DNA of 64,000 nucleotides from Prauserella flavalba. GTDB taxonomy: Bacteria; Actinomycetota; Actinomycetes; Mycobacteriales; Pseudonocardiaceae. Every line of letters starts with the position of its first letter. The first letter of the stretch is position 1. Both the position numbers and the translations under genes were made by a program. The DNA lies in the NCBI RefSeq assembly GCF_003202235.1, contig NZ_MASU01000014.1, positions 1 to 64,000 of the forward strand, written 5' to 3'. This document shows, in pieces, positions 35,151 to 45,865 of this stretch. Below the pieces are notes generated by a model, which saw only the letters and a program-made list of their open reading frames with translations, searched no databases and was not told the origin of the DNA.

Positions 35151-36446
35151 TCAGCGGTGGTCAGCGGCGGTGATGGCCTCGCCGAGGATGTCCAGTGCCT
35201 GTTCCGCCTCGTCGTCGGTGAGGGTCATCGGCGGGGCGAGGCGGATGACGTTGTTGTACAGGCCGCCCTTGCCGACGAGCAGCCCCCGGCTCCGGGTCTC
35301 CTCCAGCACCTCCGTCGCGGCGGGCGGGTTCGGCTCGGTGCCGCCGGGGCGCACGAGCTCGATGCCGATCATCAGGCCCTTGCCCCTGACGTCGCCGACG
35401 ATGTCGTGCCGGGCACCGATCTCGTGCAGCCCGGACAGCAGCCGGTCGCCGAGCTTCGCGGCGTTGCCCTGGAGGTCGTGCTCCAGCAGATAGTCCACAG
35501 TGGCCTTGGCTCCCGCGGTGGCGACCGGGTTGCCGCCGAAGGTCGAGATCGAGTTCGCCTGGAGACAGTCCATGATCTCGCCGCGGGCGATCACGCCGCC
35601 GATGGCGAGGCCGTTGCCGACGCCCTTGGCGAACGTCATGATGTCGGGTTTCACGCCGTGTGCGTCCATGCCCCAGAAGTGCTCGCCCGTGCGGCCCCAG
35701 CCGGTCTGCACCTCGTCGGAGATCAGCAGGATGCCGTGTTCGTCGAGAATTTCCTTGAACGAGGCGAAAAGCCCGTCCGGCGGCGTGGAGAACCCGCCGA
35801 CGCCCTGGATCGGCTCGGCGATGAGCGCGGCGACGTCGCCGGACGTGGTGGTCTGGAGTACGTCACGCAGGTCGTCGGCGCACGCGGCGATGTAGCCGTC
35901 GTCGGACAGGTGCGCGAAGGGGCCCCGGTAGCGGTATCCGCCGTGCACGTAGCTGACCTTCACCGGTGAGAGCGAGCTGGCCGACCAGCCGCGGTTGCCG
36001 GTGATTCCGACAGTGCCGAAGGCCCTGCCGTGGTAGGAGTTGCGCATCGCCAGGATCTGGTTGCTGCGGCGGTATTGCGTGGCCAGCAGCAGCGCGGTCT
36101 CGTTGGCCTCGGTGCCGGAGTTGGTGAAGAACACCTTCGCGTCGGCGATTCCGGACAGCTCCGCGATCTGCTCGGCCAGCTCCACCTGTTTGCGGATGAG
36201 GTACAGGGTGGACGTGTGCAGCACGCCGGTGTCGAGCTGGCGGCGGATCGCGTCGGAGATCTCCGCGACGTCGTAGCCGATCGCGTTGGTGAGAATGCCC
36301 GCGAAGAAGTCGAGATAGGTGCGTCCCTGCGAGTCGGTGACGTGCCTGCCTCGGGCGCTGACGATCTCGATGGGGTCCGAGTAGTACAGCGCGAGCCAGT
36401 TCGGCAGCACGGCCCGGTGGCGGCGGAGGAGGTCCGATTCCGTCAT
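35151..36446 (-). CDS. Class III PLP-dependent aminotransferase, probable beta-alanine:pyruvate type
   Basis: 431 residues. Typical motifs: FFTNSGTEANETALLLATQYR, SYHGRAFGTVGITG, ISDEVQTGWGRTGEHFWGMD and PLP-lysine in MTFAKGVGNGLAIGGV. Substrate is not fixed by motifs; pairing with mmsA and the pyrimidine cluster argues for beta-alanine (or beta-aminoisobutyrate) plus a keto acid, giving malonate semialdehyde. ATG 36446 (MTESDLLRRHRAVLPNW) chosen over an in-frame upstream codon. Divergent from the PucR-family regulator, 114 bp apart. Confidence 0.87.
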   Translation of the reverse strand: MTESDLLRRHRAVLPNWLALYYSDPIEIVSARGRHVTDSQGRTYLDFFAGILTNAIGYDVAEISDAIRRQLDTGVLHTSTLYLIRKQVELAEQIAELSGIADAKVFFTNSGTEANETALLLATQYRRSNQILAMRNSYHGRAFGTVGITGNRGWSASSLSPVKVSYVHGGYRYRGPFAHLSDDGYIAACADDLRDVLQTTTSGDVAALIAEPIQGVGGFSTPPDGLFASFKEILDEHGILLISDEVQTGWGRTGEHFWGMDAHGVKPDIMTFAKGVGNGLAIGGVIARGEIMDCLQANSISTFGGNPVATAGAKATVDYLLEHDLQGNAAKLGDRLLSGLHEIGARHDIVGDVRGKGLMIGIELVRPGGTEPNPPAATEVLEETRSRGLLVGKGGLYNNVIRLAPPMTLTDDEAEQALDILGEAITAADHR

Positions 36447-36560
36447 GCGTCCGAGTCTCACGGGGGGCTCGGGCGGAACGCCACCGACAATATGTACCGA
36501 GTACCGCTCATCGCCGTACAGTCTGCTTTCGGCCCGTGTGTTCCGGAGGACAGGAGCGGG

Positions 36561-38207
36561 ATGTACCCGACCGTCGCGGAGGTGCTAGCACTGCCCGTGG
36601 TGCGCCACGGCGGTCCGCGCGTCGTCGCGGGTGCCGCCGGGCTCGACGGGCGGGTGCGCTGGGTGCACGTCGCCGAGGTCGCCGACATCGCCCACCTGCT
36701 CAAGGGCGGCGAGCTGGTGCTCACCACGGGCATCGCGTTACCCGACGACGACACCGCGCTCGCCCGCTACGTCGGCGAGCTCGCGGAGGTGGGCGTGACC
36801 GGGCTCGTCGTCGAGCTGGTGCGGCACTGGAACGACCGGCTGCCCGCCGCGCTCGTCGAGGCCGCCGACAAGCACGGCCTGCCGCTGGTGACGCTCTCCC
36901 GCGAGACCCGCTACGTCACGATCACCGAGGCCGTCAACGGGCTGATCGTCGACGCGCAGGTCGCCGAGCTGAAGGCCGCCGAGCAGGTGCACGAGACGTT
37001 CACCGAGCTCACCGTGTCCGGCGCCGAGCCGCACGTCGTGCTGCGCGAGGTGGCGAGGCTGACCGGGCAGCCGGTGGTGCTGGAGACGTTGTCGCACGAG
37101 GTACTCGCCTACGACGCGACCGGAGCCGACGCGACCGAGCTGCTGGCGGACTGGCAGCCGCGCTCGCGCGCGGTGCGGCTCGGCGAGCGCACCGGGTACG
37201 ACGCGAAGGCGGGCTGGCTGGTGACGATCGTGGGCGCGCGCGGCCACGACTGGGGACGCCTGGTGGTGGCGTGCGCGGAGCCGCCGCCGCACCGGTACGT
37301 GGTGGTGGCCGAGCGGGCGGCGTCGGCACTCGCCGTGCACCACCTGCTCGCGCGCGAGGGCGACACGCTCGAACGGCAGGCCCACCGCGGCGTGCTCGCC
37401 GAGCTGCTCACCTCCCCCGCGACCCCGGCGGAGCTGGCCGCGCGCGCGTCGGCGCTGCGGGTGCCGCTCACTGGCCGCAGGCTCGTCGGCGCCGCGATCA
37501 GGCCCCGGCTCACCGGCACCACGGGCCCGCCGTCGTCGGCGTCGTCCCAGCCGCTGCTGCGGGAGCTCGCCGAGGCGACCGCGCTGGCCACCCGCCGAGC
37601 TCGGGTGTCGGCGCTGGTGGGCAGCGTCGACGACACGAGCGTGCGCGCGCTGCTGTCGCTGTCGCCGCAGGCCAACACCGGTGCGGTGCTGCAGCGCCTG
37701 GCACGGGAGATCCAGCAGGCCAGACCGACGGTGCCGGTGGTGATCGCGGTCGGCACCGCGGTCGACTCGGCCGCCGACGCGGGTCGCAGCCTCACCGAGG
37801 CCGCCCACGTCGCGGCCGCGGCACTCCAGCGCGACGACGAGCCGCGGTGCGGCTACCACCGGCTGGAGGACGTGCGCCTGCGCGGGCTGCTGCACCTGCT
37901 CGGCGACGACGACCGGCTGGCGGCGTTCGCCGCACGCGAACTGGGCCCGCTGCTGGCGCGCGACGCGGCGTCGGGCAGCAGGCTCGTGCAGGCGTTGCGG
38001 CACTTCTGCGAGCACGGCGGCAACAAGTCGGCGGCGGCCGCGGCGGCGCACACCTCGCGCACGGCCTACTACCAGCAGCTGGCCCGCGTCGAGCAGGTGC
38101 TCGGCGTCCAGCTGGAGGACCCGGAGTCGATGTTGTCGCTCCACATGGCACTGCTGGTACACGACGTACTCGCCCGATCGAGCGACCCCGACCACCCGGC
38201 CGAGTAA
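36561..38207 (+). CDS. pucR: PucR-family transcriptional regulator
   Basis: 548 residues. An N-terminal PucR sensory domain (VAEVLALPVVRHGGPRVVAG, DGRVRWVHVAEVADIAHLLKGGELVLTTGIAL), a central GGDEF-like/CdaR region and a C-terminal helix-turn-helix (LRHFCEHGGNKSAAAAAAHTSRTAYYQQLARV). PucR proteins control purine or amino-acid/pyrimidine catabolism, often responding to a pathway intermediate. Divergent from the aminotransferase-mmsA operon, so it probably controls that operon and perhaps the NCS1-hydantoinase operon 3 kb on. ATG 36561 follows AGGAGCGGG. Confidence 0.9.
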   Translation: MYPTVAEVLALPVVRHGGPRVVAGAAGLDGRVRWVHVAEVADIAHLLKGGELVLTTGIALPDDDTALARYVGELAEVGVTGLVVELVRHWNDRLPAALVEAADKHGLPLVTLSRETRYVTITEAVNGLIVDAQVAELKAAEQVHETFTELTVSGAEPHVVLREVARLTGQPVVLETLSHEVLAYDATGADATELLADWQPRSRAVRLGERTGYDAKAGWLVTIVGARGHDWGRLVVACAEPPPHRYVVVAERAASALAVHHLLAREGDTLERQAHRGVLAELLTSPATPAELAARASALRVPLTGRRLVGAAIRPRLTGTTGPPSSASSQPLLRELAEATALATRRARVSALVGSVDDTSVRALLSLSPQANTGAVLQRLAREIQQARPTVPVVIAVGTAVDSAADAGRSLTEAAHVAAAALQRDDEPRCGYHRLEDVRLRGLLHLLGDDDRLAAFAARELGPLLARDAASGSRLVQALRHFCEHGGNKSAAAAAAHTSRTAYYQQLARVEQVLGVQLEDPESMLSLHMALLVHDVLARSSDPDHPAE

Positions 38208-38242
38208 CACATGTCGCGAGCGGCCCTGCCGATATCCGAAGC

Positions 38243-38620
38243 ATGCCCATGTTCGCCGCCGGATCGCTCGCCGCCTGCACGCTCACGATGCTGTGCGCCG
38301 GAGGGCCCGCACCGGTCACCCCCGAATCGTCACTGACGCTCACGCTCCTGACCTCCGACGGCGCCGCGCGTGCCGTGCAGCTGGTGTGCGACCCCGACGC
38401 GGGCACGCACCCGAAGGCCCGCGACGCGTGCGAGGCGCTGGAGCGCGCGGACGGCGACTTCGGGCGCCTCGCCCCGAAGAACCAGCCGTGCCCGATGATC
38501 TACGCGCCGCTGGAGGCCCGCGCGCACGGCCACTGGCGCGGCGAGCCCGTCGACTTCCGCACCGAGTACTCCAACGACTGCGTCGCCGACGCCGAGTCGG
38601 CAGGCGTCTTCGCCTTCTGA
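38243..38620 (+). CDS. Subtilisin-inhibitor-like (SSI) secreted protease inhibitor
   Basis: 125 residues. A short signal peptide (MPMFAAGSLAACTLTMLCAGGPA) precedes an SSI domain. The four conserved cysteines are C49, C63, C83 and C113. The reactive-site loop is C83-P-M85-I86-Y87, so P1 is methionine, as in Streptomyces SSI, predicting inhibition of subtilisin- or chymotrypsin-like proteases. The C-terminal GVFAF matches the family end. It is monocistronic, with a palindromic repeat 16 bp after the stop. A subtilase gene lies at the far right of the window, too distant to claim partnership. Confidence 0.9.
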   Translation: MPMFAAGSLAACTLTMLCAGGPAPVTPESSLTLTLLTSDGAARAVQLVCDPDAGTHPKARDACEALERADGDFGRLAPKNQPCPMIYAPLEARAHGHWRGEPVDFRTEYSNDCVADAESAGVFAF

Positions 38621-38636
38621 CCCTCCACCCCGGTCT

Positions 38637-38689
38637 GCAGTGAAGGCCACCTTCACTGCGTTCAACGCAGTGAAGGTGGCCTTCACTGC
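38637..38689. repeat. 53-bp palindromic repeat, class A (copy A3)
   Basis: Perfect palindrome (inverted orientation of the centre, GCGTTCAACGC). It lies in the convergent gap between the SSI gene (+) and the kinase-TPR gene (-), and its last bases supply the CAG TGA end of the kinase-TPR reading frame. Position fits a bidirectional terminator. Confidence 0.93.
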
Positions 38690-40929
38690 GGTTGGCCGCC
38701 GTTCAACCGCCGCAGGAGGTTCTCCTTCGCCTCGCGCGCGCCCTCGTCCTGTGGTTCCAGCCGCAGCGCCGTGTCGTAGCAGACGAGCGCGTCGCCCAGC
38801 CTGCCCAGCCGCGTCAGGGCCAGCCCCTTGTTGCGCCACACGAACGCCCGTCCCGGCTCGAGCTGGAGCGAGCGCGTGAAACACGCGAGGGCCTCGGCGA
38901 ACCGGCCCAGCTCGCACAGCACGATGCCCCGGTCGTTCCAGTTCTCGCCCGTGGGCGCCAGCTCGAGCGCCCTGTCGTGACACGCGAGCGCCTCGGCCGG
39001 CCTGCCGATACCCGAGTACGTGAGCCCCTTGCCGTTCCACGCGGCGCCGGTCTCCTCGATCCGCAGCGACCGGTCGAAGCACGCCATCGCCTCGTCGTGG
39101 CGCCCCAGTTCACCCAGCGCCCGCGCCTTCGACACCAGCACCAGGTGCCGCAGCGGCTCGATCTCCAGCGCCCGGTCGTAGGCGGCCACGGCCTCCACCA
39201 GGTCGCCGAGCGTGAACAGGACGTCGCCCCGCAGCACCCAGGCCCCGCCGTGCCGAGGCGAGATCCGCAGCACCGCCCTCGCACCGTCGAGGGCCTCGCG
39301 GTGGGCGCCGAGCGCGTGCCACAGCACGGCCTGCTCGTACACCACCTCGGGGTCGGCGGGAAGCAGCCGGGCCGCGCGGCGCAGGGCCCGCTCCGCCTCG
39401 CCGTGCCTGCCGGACATCCGCAGCAGCCTGCCCCTGGCGAGCCACAGGTGACCGTCCTCCGGCGCGTGCGCGAGGCCGTTCTCGTAGCACCGCAACGCCT
39501 CCTCGGGCCACCCCGCGCGGTGCAGCGCCACTCCCCGCGACAGCCACAACCTCGGCTCCGCCGGGTTGAGCCGCAGCGCGCGGTCGAAGCTCACCATCGC
39601 GTCGGCGTGCGTGCCCTGGTCGGTCTGGGCGAGCCCGAGCACGTGCCACAGCTGCGACTCCACCTCCGGCCGGTCGCCGGGCACGGCCCGCAGGCCGCGG
39701 ACCGCACACGTCACGGCGTCGTCGAACCGCCCCAGGTGCCGGAAGCCGAGGCTCTTGTCCACCCAGTCCTGCGGCACCGGGCCGCTCGCGCGGGCGGGCG
39801 ACGGCGCGGGCGTGCCCACGACGGTGCGGTACACGTCCTGCAGCCGCGCCCGCACCTCGGCGAAACCGGCGGGCCGGTCGCCGGGGTCCGGCCGGACGCA
39901 GCGGGCGATCAGCCCGGCCAGCGGAGCAGGCAACGCGCCGGAACATTCCTCCACGTACTCCGCGGCCCTCTTCGGCGGTGGGGTCGTGGCGGTGAGCAGG
40001 CACAGCAGCAGCACGCCGAACGCGTAGACGTCGCTGCGCGTGTCGAGCACGGCGCCGGGCCGGAACTGCTCGGGCGCCATGTACGAGGGGGTTCCGACGA
40101 TCGTGGTGTCGGCGCCCTCCCCGGTCGTGGGCACCGTGGGACCGTCGGCGCGGCCGAACGCGCGGGCCAGCCCGAAGTCGGTGATCATCAGCACGCCGTC
40201 GCGGGAGAGCAGGCAGTTGGCCGGCTTGATGTCGCGGTGCACCAGGCGGAGCTGGTCGTGGGCGTGCCGCATCCCGTCGCAGAACTGCAGGCCGAGCAGC
40301 ATGGCCCGGTGCGGCTCCAGCGGCCCGCTCTCGAGGAGCGTGCCGAGGTCGCCGCCCTCAGCGAAGTCCATCACCAGGCACGGGAAACCCTCGACGTACT
40401 CGAGCCAGCGCGCGGTGACGATGTTGGGATGCGGGTCGAGCATGAGCCACGTGACGGCCTCGCGTTCGAACCGCCTGCGGTCCTCGTCGCTCCACAGCAA
40501 CCGCGCGTCGAACGTTTTGAGAGCGCGCAGCTGCCCGGTGCCCTCCTCGGTGACGGCGTAGACGACGCCGAAGCCGCCCTGCTTCACGCCGTGCACGAGC
40601 CAGTGACCGTCGCGCCCTCCGCGCAGTCGCTGGCCGGCCCGGAAGTTGGCCCTTCCGGGCGGCTCCGGCGGCAGCGCCGCCAGCCCCGCGAGCGCCGTCG
40701 AGTTCACCCGATCGATCTCGAGCGCGCCGCGGTAGGCGAACCGCGCCGCCTCGAACCGGCCCCCGGCGTGGAAGGCGAGCCCGAGGTCGCAGTGGGCCTC
40801 GGGCCGCCACGGCGCCACCCGCGCGGCCTGGCCGAACGCCTCGACCGCGCGCTCGACGTCCCCCGCCGCGAGTGCCTCGTGCCCCGCGCGCCGCAGCCGG
40901 TCGTAGCGGGTGCCGCCAGTCGCCACCAC
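38683..40929 (-). CDS. Ser/Thr protein kinase with N- and C-terminal TPR arrays
   Basis: 748 residues, no transmembrane helix. TPR-like repeats at residues 8-60; a kinase domain at about 95-345 with a Gly-rich loop (KQGGFGVVYAV), ATP lysine (RALKTF), catalytic HRDIKPAN, DFGLA and an activation loop ending GTPSYMAPEQF. Then about ten TPR units through the C-terminus (each with the W-LG-Y-G-A-P pattern, for example AVAAYDRALEIEPLRHLVLV). Intact HRD and DFG suggest an active kinase using TPRs to bind partners. The stop codon lies inside palindrome A3. Divergent from the NCS1 operon; the substrate is unknown. Confidence 0.9.
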   Translation of the reverse strand: MVATGGTRYDRLRRAGHEALAAGDVERAVEAFGQAARVAPWRPEAHCDLGLAFHAGGRFEAARFAYRGALEIDRVNSTALAGLAALPPEPPGRANFRAGQRLRGGRDGHWLVHGVKQGGFGVVYAVTEEGTGQLRALKTFDARLLWSDEDRRRFEREAVTWLMLDPHPNIVTARWLEYVEGFPCLVMDFAEGGDLGTLLESGPLEPHRAMLLGLQFCDGMRHAHDQLRLVHRDIKPANCLLSRDGVLMITDFGLARAFGRADGPTVPTTGEGADTTIVGTPSYMAPEQFRPGAVLDTRSDVYAFGVLLLCLLTATTPPPKRAAEYVEECSGALPAPLAGLIARCVRPDPGDRPAGFAEVRARLQDVYRTVVGTPAPSPARASGPVPQDWVDKSLGFRHLGRFDDAVTCAVRGLRAVPGDRPEVESQLWHVLGLAQTDQGTHADAMVSFDRALRLNPAEPRLWLSRGVALHRAGWPEEALRCYENGLAHAPEDGHLWLARGRLLRMSGRHGEAERALRRAARLLPADPEVVYEQAVLWHALGAHREALDGARAVLRISPRHGGAWVLRGDVLFTLGDLVEAVAAYDRALEIEPLRHLVLVSKARALGELGRHDEAMACFDRSLRIEETGAAWNGKGLTYSGIGRPAEALACHDRALELAPTGENWNDRGIVLCELGRFAEALACFTRSLQLEPGRAFVWRNKGLALTRLGRLGDALVCYDTALRLEPQDEGAREAKENLLRRLNGGQPQ

Positions 40930-41077
40930 TTCTTCATCTCATTGTTTCGCCGGTATTGCACGGGCACGACAACCACCGCGGCGACGGCGGCGCAATCGAC
41001 AGAATGTCATTCGCCACCGGCAAGAGTGAACACTCTGCCAATGCCGGGCGCGTGCACGAGGCGAGCAGGATGCCGCA

Positions 41078-42664
41078 ATGGAGCCGACCACCGCACAGCT
41101 TCGGCACCCGGACGGCCGGGTGGAACTACGCGATGTGTCGTCTCTCCACGGCAGCCGGTACTTCAACGCCGAACTCGCCCCGGTGCCCGTCGAGCGACGA
41201 ACCTGGACCACCTACAACTATTTCGCACTGTGGATGGGAATGGCCCACAACATTCCCTCGTACCTGCTCGCCTCCGGCCTGATCGCCATCGGGATGAACT
41301 GGGTCCAGGCCTTTCTGACGATCACACTCGGCAACCTCATCGTGCTCATTCCCATGCTGCTCAACAGCCATGCGGGAACGAAGTACGGCATTCCCTTCCC
41401 CGTGTTCGCCCGCGCGTTCTACGGCGTGCGCGGCGCCAACCTCGCCGCGCTGCTGCGCGGTTTCGTCGCGTGCGGCTGGTTCGGCATCCAGACCTGGGTC
41501 GGCGGGCAGGCGATCTTCGTGATCCTCGGCGAACTGGTCGGCGACGGCTGGACCGGCGCGCCCGCGGTGCTGGGCCAGCCGTGGACCATGTGGCTCGGCT
41601 TCCTCGCGTTCTGGGCGTTCCAGATGCTCATCATCTGGCGCGGCATCGACGCGGTGCGTCGCTTCGAGAACTGGACGGCACCGCTGGTGACGGTCGGGTT
41701 CCTGATCCTGCTCGGCTGGGTTCTGGTGGAGGCGGGCGGCTTCGGGCCGATCTTCTCGCAGCCGAGCCAGCTGGGCTGGGGCGCCGGTTTCTGGTCGGTG
41801 TTCGCGCCCTCGCTGATGGGCATGATCGCGTTCTGGGCGACGCTGTCGCTGAACATGCCTGACTTCACGCGCTTCGGCATGAGCCAGCGCAAGCAGGCGT
41901 GGGGGCAGGTCCTGGGCCTGCCGACCACGATGTCGTTCATGGCGATCGTGTCGATCATGATCACCTCGGGTGGCATCGTGATCTACGGCGAGGCGATCTG
42001 GGACCCGGTGCTGCTCGCCGCGAGGTTCTCCTCGCCGGTCGTGGTCGTGATCGCGCTCATCGGACTGACACTGGCCACGGTGTCGGCCAACCTGGCCGCG
42101 AACGTCGTGAGCCCGTCCTACGACTTCTCCAACGCCTTCCCCAAGAAGATCAGCTTCCGGGTAGGCGGGCTGATCACCGGGGTCATCGGCATCGCGATCC
42201 AGCCGTGGAACCTGATCTCCGACCCCAACATCTACATCTTCGCGTGGCTGAACTTCTACGGCGGCATCCTGGCCGCGGTGGCGGGCGTCCTCGTCGCGGG
42301 CTACTGGGTGCAGACGCGGACCCGGCTCGCGCTGGCCGACCTCTTCGCCGACCGCGACGGCCGGTACTGGTTCAACGGCGGCTGGAACTGGCGCGCGCTG
42401 GTCGCCACCGCGGTGGGCGCGCTACTGGCCGTCGGCGGTGCCTACTCCGCGCCCGGCGCCGGCCCGTTCCCCGAGAACGGCCTGATCCCGGCGATCAAGG
42501 CGCTTTACGACTACAGCTGGGTCGTCGGCCTCGCCGGCGCGTTCGTGGTGTACCTGGCGCTGATGCTGCCGAACATGCGGCAGGCGCACGTTCCCATTCC
42601 GGAGGAGGAGACAAGTGAGCGAACTGGTGAGAGCCGGCTTGGTCCAGCAACGGTGGACGGGTGA
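41078..42664 (+). CDS. NCS1-family nucleobase/hydantoin:cation symporter
   Basis: 528 residues with 12 transmembrane helices. NCS1 hallmarks: N-terminal YFNAELAPVPVERRTWTTYNYFALWMGMAHNI (in parts), GKYGIPFPVFARAFYGVRGAN-like segment, and WFGIQTWVGGQA. Resembles Mhp1 and allantoin/uracil permeases. It overlaps the following amidohydrolase by 50 bp, so it supplies the substrate of the pyrimidine/hydantoin pathway: uracil, thymine, dihydrouracil or a hydantoin. ATG 41078 begins MEPTTAQLRHPDG. Confidence 0.9.
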   Translation: MEPTTAQLRHPDGRVELRDVSSLHGSRYFNAELAPVPVERRTWTTYNYFALWMGMAHNIPSYLLASGLIAIGMNWVQAFLTITLGNLIVLIPMLLNSHAGTKYGIPFPVFARAFYGVRGANLAALLRGFVACGWFGIQTWVGGQAIFVILGELVGDGWTGAPAVLGQPWTMWLGFLAFWAFQMLIIWRGIDAVRRFENWTAPLVTVGFLILLGWVLVEAGGFGPIFSQPSQLGWGAGFWSVFAPSLMGMIAFWATLSLNMPDFTRFGMSQRKQAWGQVLGLPTTMSFMAIVSIMITSGGIVIYGEAIWDPVLLAARFSSPVVVVIALIGLTLATVSANLAANVVSPSYDFSNAFPKKISFRVGGLITGVIGIAIQPWNLISDPNIYIFAWLNFYGGILAAVAGVLVAGYWVQTRTRLALADLFADRDGRYWFNGGWNWRALVATAVGALLAVGGAYSAPGAGPFPENGLIPAIKALYDYSWVVGLAGAFVVYLALMLPNMRQAHVPIPEEETSERTGESRLGPATVDG

Positions 42665-43457
42665 CAAGGACTCCATGATCGCCGGCGCGGTCGACGCGAT
42701 CGCGAAGGCGGCGTCGCAGGGAGCGCAGGTGGTGTGCCTGCAGGAACTGTTCTACGGCCCCTACTTCTGCCAGGTGCAGGACACCGAGTACTACTCCTAC
42801 ACCGAGGGCATCCCCGACGGCCCGACGACCAGGCTCATGCAGGAGGTCGCCGAGCGGCACGGCGTGGTGCTCGTGGTACCGATGTACGAGCAGGAGCAAC
42901 CCGGCGTCCTGTACAACACCGCCGCGGTGATCGACGCCGACGGCACGTACCTCGGCAAGTACCGCAAGAACCACATCCCGCAGGTGAAGGGGTTCTGGGA
43001 GAAATTCTACTTCCGGCCCGGCAACATGGGCTATCCGGTCTTCGACACGGCGGTCGGCCGGATCGGCGTCTACATCTGCTACGACCGGCACTTCCCCGAG
43101 GGCTGGCGGGCGTTCGGGCTGGCCGGGGCGAAGATCGTGTTCAACCCGTCGGCCACGAGCAGGGGCCTGTCGCAGTACCTGTGGCGGCTGGAGCAGCCCG
43201 CCGCGGCGGTCGCCAACGAGTACTACGTCGGCGCCATCAACCGCGTCGGTGTGGAACCGTTGGGCGACAACGACTTCTACGGCCAGACCTACTTCGTGGA
43301 TCCACGGGGCGAACTCGTGGGCGACGCGGCGTCGGACACCGAGGACGAGGTCGTGGTGCGCGACCTTGACATGGACAAGCTCGCCGAGGTGCGGGAACTG
43401 TGGGCGTTCTACCGCGACCGCAGGCCCGACTCCTACACCACGCTCGTCAACCCGTGA
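42615..43457 (+). CDS. N-carbamoyl-beta-alanine amidohydrolase-like nitrilase-family enzyme
   Basis: 280 residues. Carbon-nitrogen hydrolase triad E44 (VCLQELFYG), K118 (KYRKNHIP) and C155 (GVYICYDRHFPE). Close in pattern to beta-ureidopropionase and N-carbamoylputrescine/carbamoyl-amino-acid hydrolases. With the hydantoinase directly downstream, the expected reaction is N-carbamoyl-beta-alanine to beta-alanine, CO2 and ammonia. GTG 42615 follows GGAGGAG and lies inside the 3' end of the transporter gene, indicating coupling. Confidence 0.88.
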   Translation: MSELVRAGLVQQRWTGDKDSMIAGAVDAIAKAASQGAQVVCLQELFYGPYFCQVQDTEYYSYTEGIPDGPTTRLMQEVAERHGVVLVVPMYEQEQPGVLYNTAAVIDADGTYLGKYRKNHIPQVKGFWEKFYFRPGNMGYPVFDTAVGRIGVYICYDRHFPEGWRAFGLAGAKIVFNPSATSRGLSQYLWRLEQPAAAVANEYYVGAINRVGVEPLGDNDFYGQTYFVDPRGELVGDAASDTEDEVVVRDLDMDKLAEVRELWAFYRDRRPDSYTTLVNP

Positions 43458-43470
43458 GGCGGTGACCGGG

Positions 43471-44856
<1,386 letters not shown>

Positions 44857-44865
44857 GGGGCGACC

Positions 44866-45861
44866 GTGGACTTCGGTGTGGTGCTGCAGACCGACCCGCC
44901 GGCGAGCGAGGTCGTGCGGCTGATGACGGCCGCCGAGCAGCAGGGCTTCGGCTACGGCTGGACGTTCGACTCGGTGGTGCTGTGGCAGGAGCCGTTCGTG
45001 ATCTACTCGCGGATACTGGCGGCGACGTCGTCCATGGTGGTGGGGCCGATGGTGACCAGCCCCGGCACCCGCGACTGGTCGGTGCTGGCCTCGCTCTTCG
45101 CGACGCTCAACGACATGTACGGCAACCGCACGGTGTGCGGAATCGGCCGGGGCGACTCCGCCCACCGGGTCGTCGGCAAGCCACCGTCCACTTTGGCCAC
45201 GCTCGCCGACTGCATGCACGCGGTCAAAGAGCTGGCAGAGGGCCGGGAGGTTGCGTTCGGCGACGCCCCGGTGCGGATCCCGTGGGTCCGCCAAGGGCGG
45301 CTGGAGATGTGGATGGCCGGCTACGGCCCGAAGGCTTTGAAGCTGGCAGGCGAGCAGGCGGACGGGTTCATCCTGCAGTGCGCGGACCCGGCGATCGCCC
45401 GCTGGACGATCGGCTCCGTGCGGGAGGCGGCCCGCGCCGCGGGCCGCGACCCGGCCGGGATCACGGTGTGCGTCGCCGCGCCCGCCTACGTCGGCGACGA
45501 CCTGCCGCACCAGCGGGAGCAGCTGCGCTGGTTCGGTGGGATGGTCGGCAACCACGTCGCTGACCTGGTGGCGCGCTACGGCGACTCGGGACCCGTGCCG
45601 CACGAGCTGACCGACTACATCGCGGGCAGGCACGGCTACGACTACGCCCACCACGGCAAGGCGGGCAACCCGTCGACCGACTTCGTACCCGACGAGATCG
45701 TCGACCGGTTCTGCCTGCTGGGCCCGGCGGCCGCGCACGTCGCGAGGCTGGAGGAACTGGCCGCGCTGGGGGTCGACCAGTTCGCGGTGTACCTGATGCA
45801 CGACCAGCGCGAGCAGACGCTCACCGCTTACGGCGAGGAGATCATCGGAAAACTGGAGTGA
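44866..45861 (+). CDS. Luciferase-like (LLM) class flavin/F420-dependent oxidoreductase
   Basis: 331 residues, TIM-barrel LLM fold: MDFGVVLQTDPPASEVVRLM, GYGWTFDSVVLWQEPF, MVVGPMVTSPGTRDW, GIGRGDSAHRVVGK, MWMAGYGPKALKLAGEQADGFI. Looks like the subfamily (TIGR03842-type) found beside dihydropyrimidinases. The cofactor may be F420 or FMN. No classical dihydropyrimidine dehydrogenase is present, so a role in reducing uracil/thymine, or in modifying another ring substrate, is a working hypothesis only. GTG 44866 is 9 bp after the hydantoinase stop. Confidence 0.85.
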   Translation: MDFGVVLQTDPPASEVVRLMTAAEQQGFGYGWTFDSVVLWQEPFVIYSRILAATSSMVVGPMVTSPGTRDWSVLASLFATLNDMYGNRTVCGIGRGDSAHRVVGKPPSTLATLADCMHAVKELAEGREVAFGDAPVRIPWVRQGRLEMWMAGYGPKALKLAGEQADGFILQCADPAIARWTIGSVREAARAAGRDPAGITVCVAAPAYVGDDLPHQREQLRWFGGMVGNHVADLVARYGDSGPVPHELTDYIAGRHGYDYAHHGKAGNPSTDFVPDEIVDRFCLLGPAAAHVARLEELAALGVDQFAVYLMHDQREQTLTAYGEEIIGKLE

Positions 45862-45865
45862 TCAC

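Noticed and set aside
38692-41862. 1056-codon plus-strand frame opposite the kinase-TPR gene
   Set aside because: It is the antisense of an intact kinase with full motifs, and runs into another frame of the NCS1 gene.
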